DNA of 64,000 nt from Dysidea avara (GCF_963678975.1 NC_089276.1:22861059-22925058), one strand, 5' to 3'. Shown: positions 13,101-25,652, counted from the stretch's first letter. Made by a program: numbers and translations. Notes: a model not told the origin generated them from the sequence alone.

Positions 13101-14570
13101 GAATCAACTTAGAGTAAAAATTCATAATTTAATTTTAACATGTTCTAAACTAAATACATGTATGAAGCCAAAATTTTAAATGGTGGTAAGTTTTTCTCAA
13201 AACACAGCAAATTTTATGTGATGTACCCTTGCATAGGAAGCAAAGTTCCTACACTTGTAGGGCTATATTAAGAAACTTTGTAGGAAATATTTACACACTG
13301 TTGAATTTTTGTAAGAAAGATTCCTACACACGGCATGGTGTATATAGGACATTTTCATGCTGTGTAGAAACTGGGGCTGTGTGATAATGAAAAACCTATA
13401 TCTTGACAAGTTTCGATAACAAAACTCATTTTATCACAATACAATATTCGATAATAAAATATCAGTTGTCATAGAGCACTTATACAAGCACAGTTTTGTG
13501 TAGTAATACTATACAGTAGTTTAACGCTACTATCTCTTGCCCTTTTCAGCATTACCACAACTGATTGTGACCTCACTCATAAGAATACCATCTGCCTGCT
13601 TTTAATATACAATAGTCTACAGCGATTTACTATTATCTTGAAATATTGATAGTAGAAAAATTATTATCTTTATCATGATAATGACATACATATTACGATA
13701 ATCACATTATTGTTATTATTGTACAGCCCTAGTAGAAACAGTTCTTACACTTGTAGGAATTATTCCTATATATACACTGCAATAAGATGTCTTACACTTT
13801 GTACCATGTGTAGGAATCTTTCTTACAAAATTCAATAGTTCCTACAAATTTCTGGAAAAATTCTCAATAAAGTTCTACACATGTAGGAACATGGTTCCTA
13901 CACAAGTGTAAAATTTCTTCCTGCACTTTACCCCAAAATTACTTATTTAATTTTGAATCTGTTTGTTCCCAACTACATAATAATAGTGTGTCACTTACAT
14001 TGTCTTCCTATTCAGAATACAATTTATTAATGTAATCAATCCTCCAACAATACCAACACCTTGAAATAAAATTTGTAAAATTTTGCCACCAACCTCATAA
14101 TTGTGAGATAGCAGTGAGAACTCTGAACACACTGGTAGACAAAAAGTATCACAAAACAGATCAAACTGGTCTGCACAAGTGAGCTGAGGAGCTCTTGAGA
14201 AAGTCAAGTTACCATCTTCAGTAAAGCTCTGACAGTCTGGAAAAGATATGTTGATGAAGTTTTCCAGCAGTCTCCACTCAAGAGCACAATCATTGTCACG
14301 GATATGTGCACACTCTTCACTCAAGTCTACAGAATCACCTTCACCACACAATGAATCTGATGCATTACAGAAGAATGGCAGAGCAGAAGAACTACATCGA
14401 TCATTTTGTAGTGCTGTACTAACAACGAGTACTGACTGTACTAATTGTAATTGTCCTTGTAGACATAGTTGTTGACTAGAATTCTCTTGTGTGGTCAGAA
14501 ATGGAATGTCCGGACACAAGTCATTGAGCCCAACATTATTAGCCTCTAGCGAGAGTACATTTGCATTGAG
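7156..14570 (-). CDS. Frizzled-like orphan seven-transmembrane receptor (multi-exon)
   Basis: Supported exons, 5' to 3' on the minus strand: 14570-13999, 11598-11416, 10292-9952 and 7653-7156 (stop at 7156-7158). The first has a TATAG acceptor and an AT|GTAAGT donor. Its product is a cysteine-rich ectodomain (ALPFFCNASDSLCGEG, later FCLPVCSEF), Frizzled-CRD-like in spacing, followed by TM1. The 11598 exon gives TM2 and ends CAAG|GTTAGT in phase 1, which joins in frame to the 10292 exon (TM3 FLYFFGFWLFHL, TM4, the RFPPDVC loop, TM5). That exon ends CGA|GTAAGT in phase 0, matching the phase-0 terminal exon (CAG|GAACTC) with TM6, TM7 and a basic tail. A plasma-membrane receptor of a sponge-type Frizzled/adhesion-like family is inferred. 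The link between 13999 and 11598 is not resolved: the 11598 exon needs a phase-1 predecessor. Confidence 0.65.
7654..8569. other. Intron of the GPCR gene
   Basis: No coding sequence seen. Contains two copies of the CTCTAATAGAG-type module near 7797-7850 in the TGACTG...TATTAGAGTA orientation. Confidence 0.45.
8570..9645 (-). mobile_element. Composite repeat with captured-exon-like segment, copy 1
   Basis: Reverse-oriented copy of a roughly 0.95 kb unit also present at 52835-53775 and 53778-54725 and, interrupted, at 36000-40440. On the minus strand its order is: foldback core (about 9625-9370; arms AGGGACCATAGCACATCGAT and complement), then a segment with CGTCTGAAAAGTGAAG-like words, then an open stretch near 9027-8833 starting MDADDFRYEGKPSHATTK and reaching a GACACTG|GTAAGT junction, then a non-coding tail. 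The coding-like part is conserved between copies and carries a consensus 5' splice site. It sits inside an intron of the GPCR gene. Confidence 0.7.
10590..10850. mobile_element. Degenerate foldback element with CTCTATTAGAG module in its loop
   Basis: The left half contains TTTATTTTCATGCAAAAAAT and CTTATTTCGTATGA. The right half contains TGCATACGAAAA and TTTTGCAATGAAAAATAAAA as imperfect complements. The centre is TGACTGCTCTATTAGAGTAG. A second copy with the same layout is at 49195-49400. Located in an intron of the GPCR gene. Confidence 0.55.
11626..11800. mobile_element. One end of a CAGGGGCGGATCTAGG-type element
   Basis: CAGGGGCGGATCTAGG followed by a G tract resembles the ends of the elements at 3605-4632 and 55276-55612. 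The opposite end was not found, so this is a fragment or a divergent copy. Confidence 0.4.
12708..12900 (-). CDS. Candidate hydrophobic exon of the GPCR gene
   Basis: A 193-nt open segment between a GGTAG acceptor and a TTT|GTAAGT donor. Its start phase fits the donor of the 14570-13999 exon. The product is very hydrophobic (LCMYVMCIVVIWHLTLLYIC), compatible with a membrane segment. Against it: it ends in phase 0 whereas the next recognisable exon at 11598 needs phase 1, and no Frizzled-like motif is obvious. It may be a real exon with one small exon missing, or a chance open frame. Confidence 0.3.
13241..13915. repeat. Nested inverted repeats in GPCR intron
   Basis: Outer arms share GTTCCTACACTTGTAG, TTCTTACAAAATTCAA and their complements. 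Inside, about 13375-13729 runs from GGGCTGTGTGATAATG to TTATTGTACAGCCC, a second TIR-like element. A further end of that second family, ATATCGCACAGCCCC, occurs at about 49185-49200. Confidence 0.55.
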
Positions 14571-14684
14571 CTATAAATTAGAATGGATACATTACAATTA
14601 TAGCAATTTAATGCTAGGTGACTATTTGTCTATTTGTTGGTGCAAGCTAGCTGAAACAAATGTTAAAAAATCAAGTATTATTAG

Positions 14685-14929
14685 CAATTGTAACCGGATT
14701 TGCGAAAAGGGGTCTTCCACACACATCCAATTCTATAAATGTGGAGGACCATAACGTATCAAGCAAGAAACACATTAACCTGAAATTTTCTCCATCCACT
14801 AAGCTATGTTGGTGCTCACTACTGACTAAATTGTAAGTCAAAGCCTTTTCCAATCTGAAGTTATGAGTTGTTAAAGTTGGTAAATTGGATGTGTGTGGAA
14901 GACCCCTTTTCGTAAATCCAGTCACAATT
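14685..14929. mobile_element. Short foldback element with GTAACCGGATTTGCG termini
   Basis: Arms of about 43 bp: TAACCGGATTTGCGAAAAGG near the left end and CGTAAATCCAGTCAC at the right, with GGGGTCTTCCACACACATCC inverted between them. The outermost bases resemble the GTGACCGG ends of the elements at 19935 and 27511. Confidence 0.6.
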
Positions 14930-17900
14930 ACTGTATGTTCTGTTTACATCTCATCATGTTCCTTTATTGTGATATAAATGCTACATTGGAATAATAGTTT
15001 AATTGGATGTTGCCTACATTTTATACTATGCACATGATAATGCTACAAAACACATACATATTTTTCACAATTAATATTTTACACATGCATATCTAACACT
15101 ATATTTTATCAGCATCCATCTGAGCTCCCAAGAACGTAAATGATATTAGACAGGTGAGTATTGGCATAGTCACTGTTTCATGTCAACAACACTGATGTTC
15201 AATATACTCCCACCGATACTATATAAAAGTATGGGATATACTGTATATCTTATAAGTTACTTGATTGTTCTTGATTTATCAAATAAACAACTCCTGTATT
15301 GAAAGAGCTTCATGCACATTGTGGCAGGTGGCCTGTGTAATGGAAGTTTTGTAGAGAAAACGAAGGCTCATGTGAATGCAACAGTGCAAATGTTACCTGA
15401 AAAGATTTCTGGTTAAAGTTAGCTACAACTTTATGCAGTTAATTTTAGTTCAGTGGCTCTGAAATCTCTGAAATCATGGGTATTTCACCTATAGTGAGTT
15501 AATCGGCTTCAGTTGTCATACCGAAGGCTTCAGTTGTCATACTGAAGGCTTCAGTTGATGCAATAAAGTGATGCCTATTAAAACTATGAATACTTGAACT
15601 ACATACCATTAGTATTGTTCTAGTTACCCTGGTGACTAATTGAAACAAGGAATATATAGAAACCAACCATAATCTGAGGCCATAATATGAGGTAATAATA
15701 TCAAGAGCACATAATAAAATAACATTTTTATTATGTACTCTTGATAATATGGTACATTGATTTGGAACGAACTCCCACAGTATATGTGATTTCAAGAAGT
15801 ACCTAATTTGTGGAGAAGGCAACATGCACATTACTTTTTACAGATTTTAATGTGGCATTTGTATCTGCCAACAATGGAACATAGTTGAGATGAAGAGGAT
15901 TATGTAACACATACACAACACTGCTTACGTACAATATGTACACATGTATTTAGTACATAACAGGTATGAAAAAGCATGATAAAGCACTATACAATAGTAA
16001 CAATACATGCAGAAATTTGTCTTTATATTTTGTATACTGTGCTAATTTTGTTGCTCTTAAAAATTGCTGTCATTTTACCATGATCCATATAATGACCTAA
16101 CTACTCTATAAAGAGTTTATGTGCTCCTTAACTTTGCTCCTTTATGTGCCAAAAGCTCTATGTGCTGTGACTTGACATGGTTTATAGTGATGAGGAATAA
16201 ATCTTGGAGGTATCAATACAAGCATCACAACCTCAAAATAAAAGTAAAAATTTTGATTATAGGGTGGTACTACAAAATTACAGACAGTATCCAGTTTATG
16301 GAAAATATCACAGTATGGCAGAATATTTATACTTGCATGTAACATTAACATAAATTTCATGTATATAGTAAATTTAGTGATCATTGCAAATTTTCACATC
16401 ATATGCACCATATTGTTTGTCAAGGTACAATCGAGAGTTCAAAACGTCTCTTTCTTTGAAACAATGGTACCTGAGGTACTAAACACACAAATATTTCTTA
16501 GCTGGTGTTGGGAAAGTCAATGTAAGTGCAGATCACCATGCACATCAGGGGTTTTGATGACTGATCACGTTTCTCAACTTTCTCCAATGCACTGGTGAGA
16601 TAGTTGGTTGGCCTTTATCAGTAGGTTTGCTAGTCTTGTCCTTCTTAACCTTTCATCTTGAAACTTCTTTTGTAGCTCAGCGTAACGTTATGGGTGATGT
16701 ACACAAAGGTGGGGATTTCAAGTTACCTCTTGCTATTACTTTGTTATTACATAACTGACAAATGAATATCATTGTTCTTAAAATGTACTTGCTAGTAATA
16801 CTCAAGTGCAAAATATTTTACACAGGTGACTCAGATGGCATTCGGATTTAACTCCAATTGTAAATTGCTCGATGGAACCCGTGGTACTAGTTCATACATT
16901 GTGTCAGTAAGTGATCATGGTGTCAATGAAGCCATTGTGTTGAGCGCTGCTTATATATCTAAAGATAATAATTTGTCAACTTAACCACATTATAAAAATC
17001 CGAAGCATAAAATATAAGCAAAAATGATACTGTCTGCACCATAATTTCCACATACTTTATGGAGATCTGGATTCCTGATAAATAGTGATTTGAGTGATAT
17101 GTAAAGTGACCAAGGGAAAAGGCAAGATAGAGCTTTGTATTAGCAGATTACGTGTTTAGGTACATAGAGGTGTAGTAATACAACAGAAACCCTTTTTTTT
17201 CACATGTTTCACACTGTAAAATTTAATTCTGTATAATAATAATAATAATAATAATCAGTTAAGCACTTACTTTGGGTGGATTCTTAATCAGCAAGTGTTG
17301 ACATGCATGTAAAATGACACCAAGTTTAGCAAATTCTGTTAAGGGTAACACCTTGATTTTTGAGGGTTTTCCCACAACATTATCCAATAGGAAATTACAT
17401 GGAGTACATAATTTTATGAGATGGTTCTGGGAAAACTGGTCTTATAATGACAGCAATTTGATTCTTTACGAAGAACACAATTAAAGCTACACGAAGAAAC
17501 TATTTTCATTATTAAAATCAGCTGGACTTGAGAGGTTTGCTTTGCCTGGCTACTTTTCCCAAGCACAGTGGCAACCCGTAAAAGTGATCTGGGATCCTAA
17601 CGGAGCTCTGGCCAGCCTGTGGATGGCTGTATGTAGCTGTACAGATCTGTGGCGTTCAATAAAGACCTGTGCTGTAAATGTCCTTTCATTTTACCCAGTT
17701 TTGATACCTTAATAGTCCATAACTTGGCCTATTTCATCTCTACGCCTTCCTTTTTAATTTTTAAAACAGCCCCTTGCCCTCCTCCAGCCCCCACCCCTTT
17801 GGAGCTCACCTGATACAGTCAACTATAGTTTTAAAATGATGGGAAACTCTACTTGTACAGTGGATGTTTTAGAAAGCATAAGGAATTGGTGTAAAATGTA

Positions 17901-18949
17901 AAACGTGTGAAAGTTTGGTACACGTAACTTTATCCATTGGCAAGCTACAACACACTGAATACTCAAAACTGGCATTTCTCAATACTTTTAAATAGGCGAT
18001 AAGACCAGTTTTCCAAGACTAGGTCACATATTATGTTTTATATCAATATATTCAATATTCTTTCCACCAGAGTGGTGGTTGCTAAAATGTCACAAGCCAC
18101 TCGAGATAGTATTGGAATTCTTACAAAGGTTAGCTATATCATCTTATGTACTTCAAAGTCAGGCTTTAATGTGCCAAATAGTCAGTTCACAAATCAGGTT
18201 CCTGCTATTTCTCAAACAACAGTTGCAGTAGTAGTTGCAGTACTAAAAGTTTTAGTTCTAGTATTGGTATTGGTACTAGCTGATCTTAAAAAACAATTAC
18301 ACTTAATTTCTAGTATAGTTCCAGTTTTTTAACTAGATTGTAATGGAATTATAGTTTAGTTCCAGTTCCTAGAACTAGCTAAAAGCAAAAGGCTGTACCT
18401 GAGCAAACTGCTTTTAGGCCAGGCAAACTTGATGACTTGTTTCTCATCATGTCCACACTGAAAAATTTGCATTTCCATGCGGGCGGGTGGTCATTTTTCA
18501 TTATTCATTAATCATTACTACAGAAAATACTTCAAATCAAGCTGTCTGGTACTAGCTAGCTATAAAGGTTAGCTAAGGCCTTTTAAGAACTGGCTAGTAC
18601 TTACGTTTTACTACCGTTTCTGAGGTACAAGTGACATTTGCTGTGCTGTTAAACTGATAGCCAACCTTCTTAACATCAAAATACGTGTGCACGTGATTGA
18701 TAGCAGCAATAATGAAATTAGAGGCGGTAGGGTAAAGGGATGCAGGCAGGGATGAGAAACAATTAATCAAGTTTGCCTGGCTTTAGCTTTAGTATACTAA
18801 AAAACACTAGACCGGTCGGAGGAAGCGGAAGTGCCTTTTCACCCACAAAACAACCGTGTGACTTTTATGGCTATAGCTAGCTAACCAGTCATATGTAGTT
18901 ATGCAAGCTTATACAGCACAGTCATGCATAGCTATATGAGGCCACTTAC
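14930..18949. other. Long non-coding stretch, possibly the first intron of the GPCR gene
   Basis: No supported gene. It holds a short (AAT)n run near 17237 and a tail-like AATAAAG near 17660. The open stretches in it have no recognisable motif and no credible splice context. Confidence 0.4.
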
Positions 18950-19306
18950 TGAGCAGGTATCGAGATCCACATCAAAGTCTCTACTGAATGATGAAGTATT
19001 AGAAATTGACGGAGAGTTCACATAATATAATATTGTTGGTATTTGTAATAAAGTTATTATCAGTAATATCGAACTTATTAAGATGACCACTTGATATGCG
19101 GTTTTGGGATCTCTGCGGACATCGACGCAACCTGTAGCAAGATCTGTAACTTCATGAAGTTGAGCCGTTGATCTGAGATCTCTGATTGAATTACATGAGC
19201 TATTGGGCAATCTCGAGTCCGTTACTGACTCTAGTTCAACCGCTTCTATATACGGTGCATGGTCAGGTGATGTCACGTCTTCCCTCGCAGTCCTCTTTAT
19301 TTTCAT
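18950..19306 (-). CDS. First exon encoding a single-pass membrane N-terminus
   Basis: Starts at ATG 19306-19304 and runs 119 codons to the donor TGCTCA|GTAAGT (GT at 18949-18948), ending in phase 0. The product has a polar cytoplasmic-type start (MKIKRTARED), then one strong membrane segment near residues 74-100 (VVILISSILLIITLLQIPTI), then a short acidic stretch DVDLDTCS. The phase matches the phase-0 start of the GPCR ectodomain exon at 14570, and the topology would place the cysteine-rich part outside the cell as a signal anchor. Whether it belongs to that gene across a 4.4 kb intron is inference. Alternatively it starts a separate gene. No family was recognised for the exon alone. Confidence 0.5.
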
Positions 19307-19802
19307 TATCGCCACAAGTCCAAGATCATAACCTAGTACTCGAGGTATCTGGCTCCAACCGCACTATAAGGTAACAACAATTAATGGTGTATAGCTATAT
19401 ATTACGTAATCTGTTGCAACAACTTTCAGTTTCTTTTCAGTATATCAAACATAAAGTAGTAAGAGAGAGTGTCCAATAGGAGTAGCTACATTCCAGCAAA
19501 TACACTGAGCCGTAAGATAGAATATCAACACCTTGGTTTGTACAAAGGTTTTACCATCTCAACACATTTCAACACTTGCCTTCCACCAGTAGCAGTGAGT
19601 AGCTAAATGTTTCAATTGGATCAAAACTTTAGTGTATTTGTACAGGCTATATTGGCAGTTTGACACTCTTCCTTAATATTGTATATTATAAACTCTTGTT
19701 TATATGGACAAGTATGCACGTATGATACTAGATAGTGGGCTTTGCAGTGCGAAGTCACTGATTTTCCCTTCTCCAAGTTACTAACTATAATTATGTCATC
19801 GT

Positions 19803-19928
19803 ACACTGTTAAAACAGAAGTGCTATGGTAGCACCTAGAGGTCCTGTTTTTTGACTGAAATGGTCAAAATTTAGGTGCTACCATAGTATTTTTAGGTGCT
19901 ACCATAGCACATCTGTTTTAACAGTGTA
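19803..19928. repeat. Hairpin with TACACTGTTAAAACAG termini
   Basis: Arms TACACTGTTAAAACAG...GTGCTATGGTAGCACCTA and their complements. The inner word TAGGTGCTACCATAG is duplicated in the right arm. Confidence 0.7.
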
Positions 19929-19934
19929 TTACAC

Positions 19935-20184
19935 ACTGACCGGGCCTGCGAAAACAGGGCATGTGGGCACAAGCTACACCCCATCACTCTACAGGTCATA
20001 TCTCAGTACTGGAACAGTATAATTCCATTCTGTAACTTGCATCATGATGCCAACTAAATGGTTACTAAGAGCTGAAAATTGCAATTCCATAGCGTAATGG
20101 TACAAAATGTTATGAGTGATGAAAGTGTGAAAAAGTAGGCAAAATTCATGTGCCCACATGCCCTATTATCGCAGTCCCGGTCAC
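19935..20184. mobile_element. MITE, GTGACCGG family, copy 1
   Basis: About 250 bp from CTGACCGGGCCTGCGAAAAC to CGCAGTCCCGGTCAC, with GGGCATGTGGGCAC inside the left end and GTGCCCACATGCCC inside the right. A second copy is at 27511-27744. Non-coding. Confidence 0.75.
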
Positions 20185-21612
20185 CTATAACTAAGTTATT
20201 TTACAGATCGTGCACGGTGGTCCATGGAGAAACTAATCGTAAATCAAAATTATGTCACAGTCCTAGCAAAGCAGTTGAGTACCTTAATGCATGCAGCTAA
20301 GAGTGGGTATACTGTGTTACTGTTATGTTAGCTATATTCAGCAAAGCCCACCAAGGGCATTAAGGTTGATATATTATATACACAGTGACAATTAGTAGTA
20401 GAAGTAGCTATAATCTCAACTTGGGTTTGAGTATAATCTTTAAAATGCATATACATGGTCCAATGATTGGCATTCCATTTGCTGACTAAATAAACCATAC
20501 ACTGTGTACTGTACCTGGCTATATATGGTGGTTATATCCTTAAACATTTGTCCTTGTTATTAACATTCATCCTTTCCTTTGCCCCACAAATGACACATAT
20601 TATGCAAGGTATCCATGTCCAACTGCATGCATGTTTACAGTGTTTCATGTAGCTACTATAAAAAATGTGATAAACATGTTTAAGCCATATCACTAACCTG
20701 CCATGTATATAGAGCTAAGCAACACAGCATACATTGTTAACTGTTGATTCTATGATGCAAAAGAAGCCAGTCACATCATTTACATATGCATGTGTCAGTA
20801 GCTAATATCACTCATCCAGTCCTCCATAACTTCTCCTAAATCTGTCCCACAAATGGTATTTAGCTATAGAGTGTTCCTTTACAGTCTTTAGAAATATGTA
20901 ACAGTGCAAGTAAAGAATATGAGGATTAACATACCTAGCTATGATATGATAAAACATGCTACTGTCCATATCTCAGAAATGTCCGTAACTAAGAATGGCA
21001 TACTGTATTATTGTGTAATAGTAACTGACTAAAATACTTAAATACAAGTAATGGTTGTTATTGATATCTATGCAGTTTAGTGGGAAGAGGAAGAAGTCAC
21101 TACAGAGCACTCATGGCCACTCCCCTAGACTATAAAAATGCATTATCACCTAGCAACCAAATGGTAGTAGAATATACAAGCCACCAAACATTTAAACAGC
21201 AATCTTTAGGCTCCCTGCTGGGGGCGTCTGGATTCAGTGGAATGGACTGGAATGGTGGAATGGAATGGAATGGTGGAATGGTAATTGGATAATTTCATCC
21301 AGTGCTCACCTCTTCATAAAGATTACCTTCTAACAAAGACCACCTCTTTATAAAGACCGTTTTACTTTAATGTTTAAATTTCTGCTATCTTGTTGTTTTA
21401 GAGATAGGATGGTCTCTAATATGCCTAGAAAAGTAAGAGTGATATATGATTGGTGATACAGCAATACCCCATGCATGCAAAAAAGCTTGGCTGTACAAAA
21501 ATGACATGTCCATGAAACTAAAAATAACCGATGACTAAATGAGCTAATATCTGTTCAGGCCAAGAGATGAATGCTATAATACCAGAAAATAGCTATAATT
21601 TATAAAAAGTTC
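20185..21612. other. No gene seen; short GGAAT-type microsatellite
   Basis: Non-coding by eye. At 21238-21285 there is a run of GGAATGG and GGTGGAATGG words. Confidence 0.45.
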
Positions 21613-21807
21613 GTCCTTTATCATTGACTCGTGCAGTCTTGTTGCATTCCTACTTAATTCCCTGTAACTCTGATTGGCTAGTAATTTGGCCACCTTTTTT
21701 CTCCTCTACAATGACTATTGGAAAAGGTACCAATTTACTAGCCAATTAGATTTACAGTGAATTAATCGGGAATGCAGTCAGACTGCATGAGTCAATGATA
21801 AAGGATC
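21613..21807. repeat. Foldback element, CCTTTATCATTGACTC termini
   Basis: Imperfect inverted repeat: TCCTTTATCATTGACTCGTG at the left and ATGAGTCAATGATAAAGGAT at the right, with GATTGGCTAGTAA and TTACTAGCCAATTAGA inside. Confidence 0.65.
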
Positions 21808-21965
21808 AATGCTATATAAACTATTGTAAATTATGCTTAGTTACCAGTATTAACATTCATTTGTTGGCCTCACCAGATATTAGCTCCTAGTTTTAGTTGC
21901 CAGTTACTTTTAGTTTTGTGGACACATCTTTTTTTGTACAGCCAAGTTGTTTTTGTATATATATA

Positions 21966-22575
21966 CCCATCCAAAAACAGCTTATAGCTGTAAAAAAGTG
22001 CGCGTCCAAGTAAAGCAGAGTTAACTGCAACAAAAAGTAATGATATCATAATGCGGCCATGTACGAAGTGTGCAAGTTGTAAAATTCATATTAGCTAATC
22101 AGATAATACAATGTTATTGTTAAAGTGTTAATGAGAACTATGTGCTGCTAGTTTATAAGTGTGTGAGCATCTTCATAAATGCCACACAAATTTAATTCTC
22201 AATAAAGCAATGTGTATAGATTCTCTGATAGCAATAAATAGTTTGAGTTTGGCCACCTTTCCTTTGTTCGTAGCATTGCCGTATACAGGAAGGCGGCCAA
22301 ACTCAAACTATTTATTGCTATCAGAGAATCTATACACATTGCTTTATTGAGAATTAAATTTGTGTGGCATTTATTGAAGATGCTCACACACTTATAAACT
22401 AGCAGCACATAGTTCTCATTAAATAACATTGTATTATCTGATCAGCTAATATGAATTTTACAACTTGCACACCTCGTACATGGCCACATTATGATATCAT
22501 TACTTTTTGTCGCAGTTAACTCTGCTTTACTTGGACGCGCACTTTTTTACAGCTATAAGCTGTTTTTTGGATGGG
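21966..22575. mobile_element. 610 bp near-perfect palindrome (foldback MITE)
   Basis: Two arms of nearly 300 bp, 21966-22254 and about 22290-22575, separated by about 35 bp. The termini CCCATCCAAAAACAGC, then AGCTGTAAAAAAGTGCGCG, resemble the AAAACAGCC foldback family, which suggests a shared ancestor. Open frames on both strands here are mirror images of each other and are not genes. Confidence 0.85.
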
Positions 22576-22700
22576 ATTTCAATACTTTTTGTTAGAATAA
22601 GCAATGCACTGTTGATAACAGTAGGTGAGTTTCCATGGTTTTGACAGAAACCCCAGATTACAGTGACAGAATATTAAAATATAACTGTAATTTTAGTGGC

Positions 22701-22882
22701 CTGGGCCACCCACATGGGGGGGTATTTTCCCCCTGCCCCAGCCCAAAAGGGGCCCCTTGATTGCCTGTTTAAAGAAAGATCGATATACTCTAATAGAGCA
22801 GTCAGGATCTAGACCCTTCCTTGCCCCTGGGCCCCTCTTTAACTCTTTTCCCTGGGCCCCCTAACTTCTCTGGACGGCCCTG
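22701..22882. mobile_element. 182 bp hAT-type MITE
   Basis: Flanked by an exact 8-bp duplication TTAGTGGC at 22693-22700 and 22883-22890, the size typical of hAT insertions. Termini CTGGGCCACCCA and, inverted, CAGGGCCGTCCA agree at 9 of 12 positions. It contains the CTCTAATAGAGCAGTCA module near 22790. Confidence 0.75.
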
Positions 22883-22890
22883 TTAGTGGC

Positions 22891-24436
22891 ATGCAACTGC
22901 AGTCAACTAACACCCATTTTAACTAGTAAACCCTTAATAACACTTTGCCTTTCATCTTGTACTGCATTAAAACGATCAAAATACTCTATTAGAGCAGTCA
23001 CAAAATAGCTGTAACACTGCAATCAATATTTAGCATAGTTACAACTTCTGCTTAGCATTGGATTGTATAGTTTAAATTACTAGCTACTTACACACTTTAC
23101 AATATAAAAATATGGCACTTGTAAAAATGTGACTGTTCTATTAGAGTATCTCGATCTACTTCAAGCATTGACTAATTCAAGTGAAGAAGCTACGCCCCTG
23201 CCAAGGGATCTTGTGAAATGAAATGAGAATAGTAAAGAAAAGGCAAGTATGTACAGAGACAATAGAGGGGTGCGTAATTATGTCCTGTTGTAAATAAACG
23301 CCTTTAAAATTTATATTACTACTAAATAAGCGCACCAGAATAGGCTTGTGTGGCTGTTGTCTCCAAGGTTGTCTCATTACTTGTCTTTTCGTGTTGAAGG
23401 GATTTAGTCACAATTGGTGAGTTTAATTATACATGTATTTGTGTTGTAAAACTTAATTGCAAAAAGGCGATTAGCACATCATGATAAACATGTATTTGTC
23501 ACAGTAGAGTCTCTCACGATTATTAGACATTGGACCAGGGTAAAAAATTTACTGCTATATTTAGAGGTTGTAGCGTTTGTATATCTTAGTATCTTAATAA
23601 ATAATCCTACATGATCACTAATCACTAATAGTACAGTGAAAGCTGGTCATTATTCAGGCCGTAGGGACAAAAATTTTCTGACCTAGCTTAAAGAGGTGGC
23701 TGCATTTTGCACCTTAAAAAAGGTAAGAAGCATACTGTTCTAACTGGCTATAGAGATGGATTTAGTGTGTGACAACGTATGAGACAGTGAGTGCTGGCAG
23801 CAAGGGGGCAGCCAATCTGTTAGAGCACCAAAGGCACTGCTTCAGACTTAGGCAGTTGGCTGTCAGCCCAAAGTGTAAAAAGTTTCACTATTGGTCCTTA
23901 TAAGCTCCTGATGAAGAAAGTGATGAAGTCATTATCCATATATAGGATATATTTTTCACATAACACAGCATTCCAATGGTTTAGTGGTGACCACAACACT
24001 GCCTGAGTTAAACTGTGGTGAGATTTGAGACTACCGGAAGCCCTGGAATGCCTTCAACACATGAAATACCAAATATCTAATGCCTGGCTTTCATCCACAG
24101 TGGACCTGTCTTGGTGGCCACTTGTACAGAAGGGAAACAGCTGCCACACAGTCTTTCGAGCGAGCAGCTAGTTTCCACACCCCTTAATTATCAATTTGTA
24201 AAATCTTGAGCAAAATTGTGTGTACAAGCAAGTGTGATGTTGTGCATTGGCAGTGCCGTGTATATGGTTGCTGCCTAGCAGTGACACATCACGAGTATTG
24301 AAGTCACAATGTGTTACTGTATCATCCATCTCTGAATGTGTCATTTTGTGTAGAGAGCAATCTTCCACAAGTGACCTGCAGGTTTCAGTGTATATTGTTA
24401 ACTATTAATATTGTTCACCATTGTGAACTATATGTA
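22891..24436. other. No gene seen
   Basis: Non-coding by eye. Further copies of the CTCTAATAGAG-type module are at about 22980 and 23131. Confidence 0.4.
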
Positions 24437-24612
24437 CAGTGAAACCTCACTTAGCGGCCACTTCTTTAATAAGACCACCTCATTATATTGGCCACCTCTA
24501 GTAGATCCCAAATATAGCTAAGCAGTACTTTATGACCTCATTAATAAGGCCACCTTGTTATTCAGGCCAAATTTTTGGTTCCACAGCTGGCCATATTAAT
24601 GAGGTTTCATTG
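24437..24612. mobile_element. Tc1/mariner (pogo-like) MITE
   Basis: 176 bp with ends CAGTGAAACCTC and GAGGTTTCATTG, flanked by TA on both sides (24435-24436 and 24613-24614). The TA target and CAGTG start fit Tc1/mariner, pogo/Tigger type. Non-coding. Confidence 0.7.
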
Positions 24613-25652
24613 TACTTATGTGAATTTTTATTTTTCGTAACTTTTCTTCAGGTTTACTGATGGGCACTGTGAAGCATTGTTGACTGGTCCGTACATAATG
24701 TGGTGACTTGAAATGCTAAAACAGTACGTAGCATGTCTTGTATGTACATGTAATGTGTTGTAATGTGTCCACACATCCACACATCTTAGAAATAAATATA
24801 AATGTATTCTCTATACTCAGTTTCATTGTGCCACTGGGTCATAAGTGGGTTGAGTATGGATCATCCAGGACATTTGGGTCACATTTGTCCTGGCCAAGTG
24901 GATCTCATCCACTGACAGAATATACAGATCAGATCATGTGTATAAATTACGGTGGAACTTGTTTATTGCCACCTTTACTCAATAAGCAGGTAACAGTGTA
25001 TAAATTCTCAATTGGAATTGGCTTTTCAAGAGAGGTTGTCTTTCTATACTGGTGGCCATTAAGACAGGTTGTACTGATAGAGTGTACATACTAGAGATGC
25101 AACAATATCCTCCACTTAGTGTTGTTTGATAGTGATGCAATGGAGACTATGTATTGTTGCATTTAAATACTATGCGAGAGAGCAAATTACGTGGGGGGGG
25201 GGAGGGGGGCGACTAAATTCAAATTTCAAACTAGCCATTCTCGAAAACATATGTTTCAATCTAAACGAAACTTTTAGAACAGTTTAAAGACACATTGCCC
25301 TATATGCCAAGCGAGTATTGCGGAAAACAACAATCTGGGTTTTGTATTTGGCCTCTAGGTCGACTGAGGACGACTGAAACTTCGTTTGGTGCTGAAATTA
25401 CGACTGTAGGATAATCATGTATGGTGAAATCGATGATGTGAATCTTGAGGCGATTGAGTGAATACTGAAGCGATAGCAGGGCAATCAATGTTTGGAATGC
25501 ACAAAGGAACGCAAGGCATACACCTGCGGTTGCGTCTAACCGCATGCGATAAATAAAAAAATGAAACTTCCCCTTTGATGTCGGCAATCTCGATCACGAA
25601 ACAATCGGCATGGATTTGCTTCACTGCTTGTATGGTAGTTACTAGTGACACG

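Noticed and set aside
15499..15831. 110-codon minus-strand frame
   Set aside because: No motif, no splice context, and a short repeat (EAFSMTTEAFGMTTEA) at its end; looks like chance.
22159..22429. Matching open frames on both strands
   Set aside because: They are mirror images created by the palindrome at 21966-22575.
24738..25094. 118-codon plus-strand frame
   Set aside because: No recognisable domain or splice sites, and part of it resembles decayed pogo-like MITE sequence.
25300..25651. Two overlapping minus-strand frames of 78 and 95 codons
   Set aside because: They overlap in different frames and neither matches a family I know; the CpG-rich composition alone can keep frames open.
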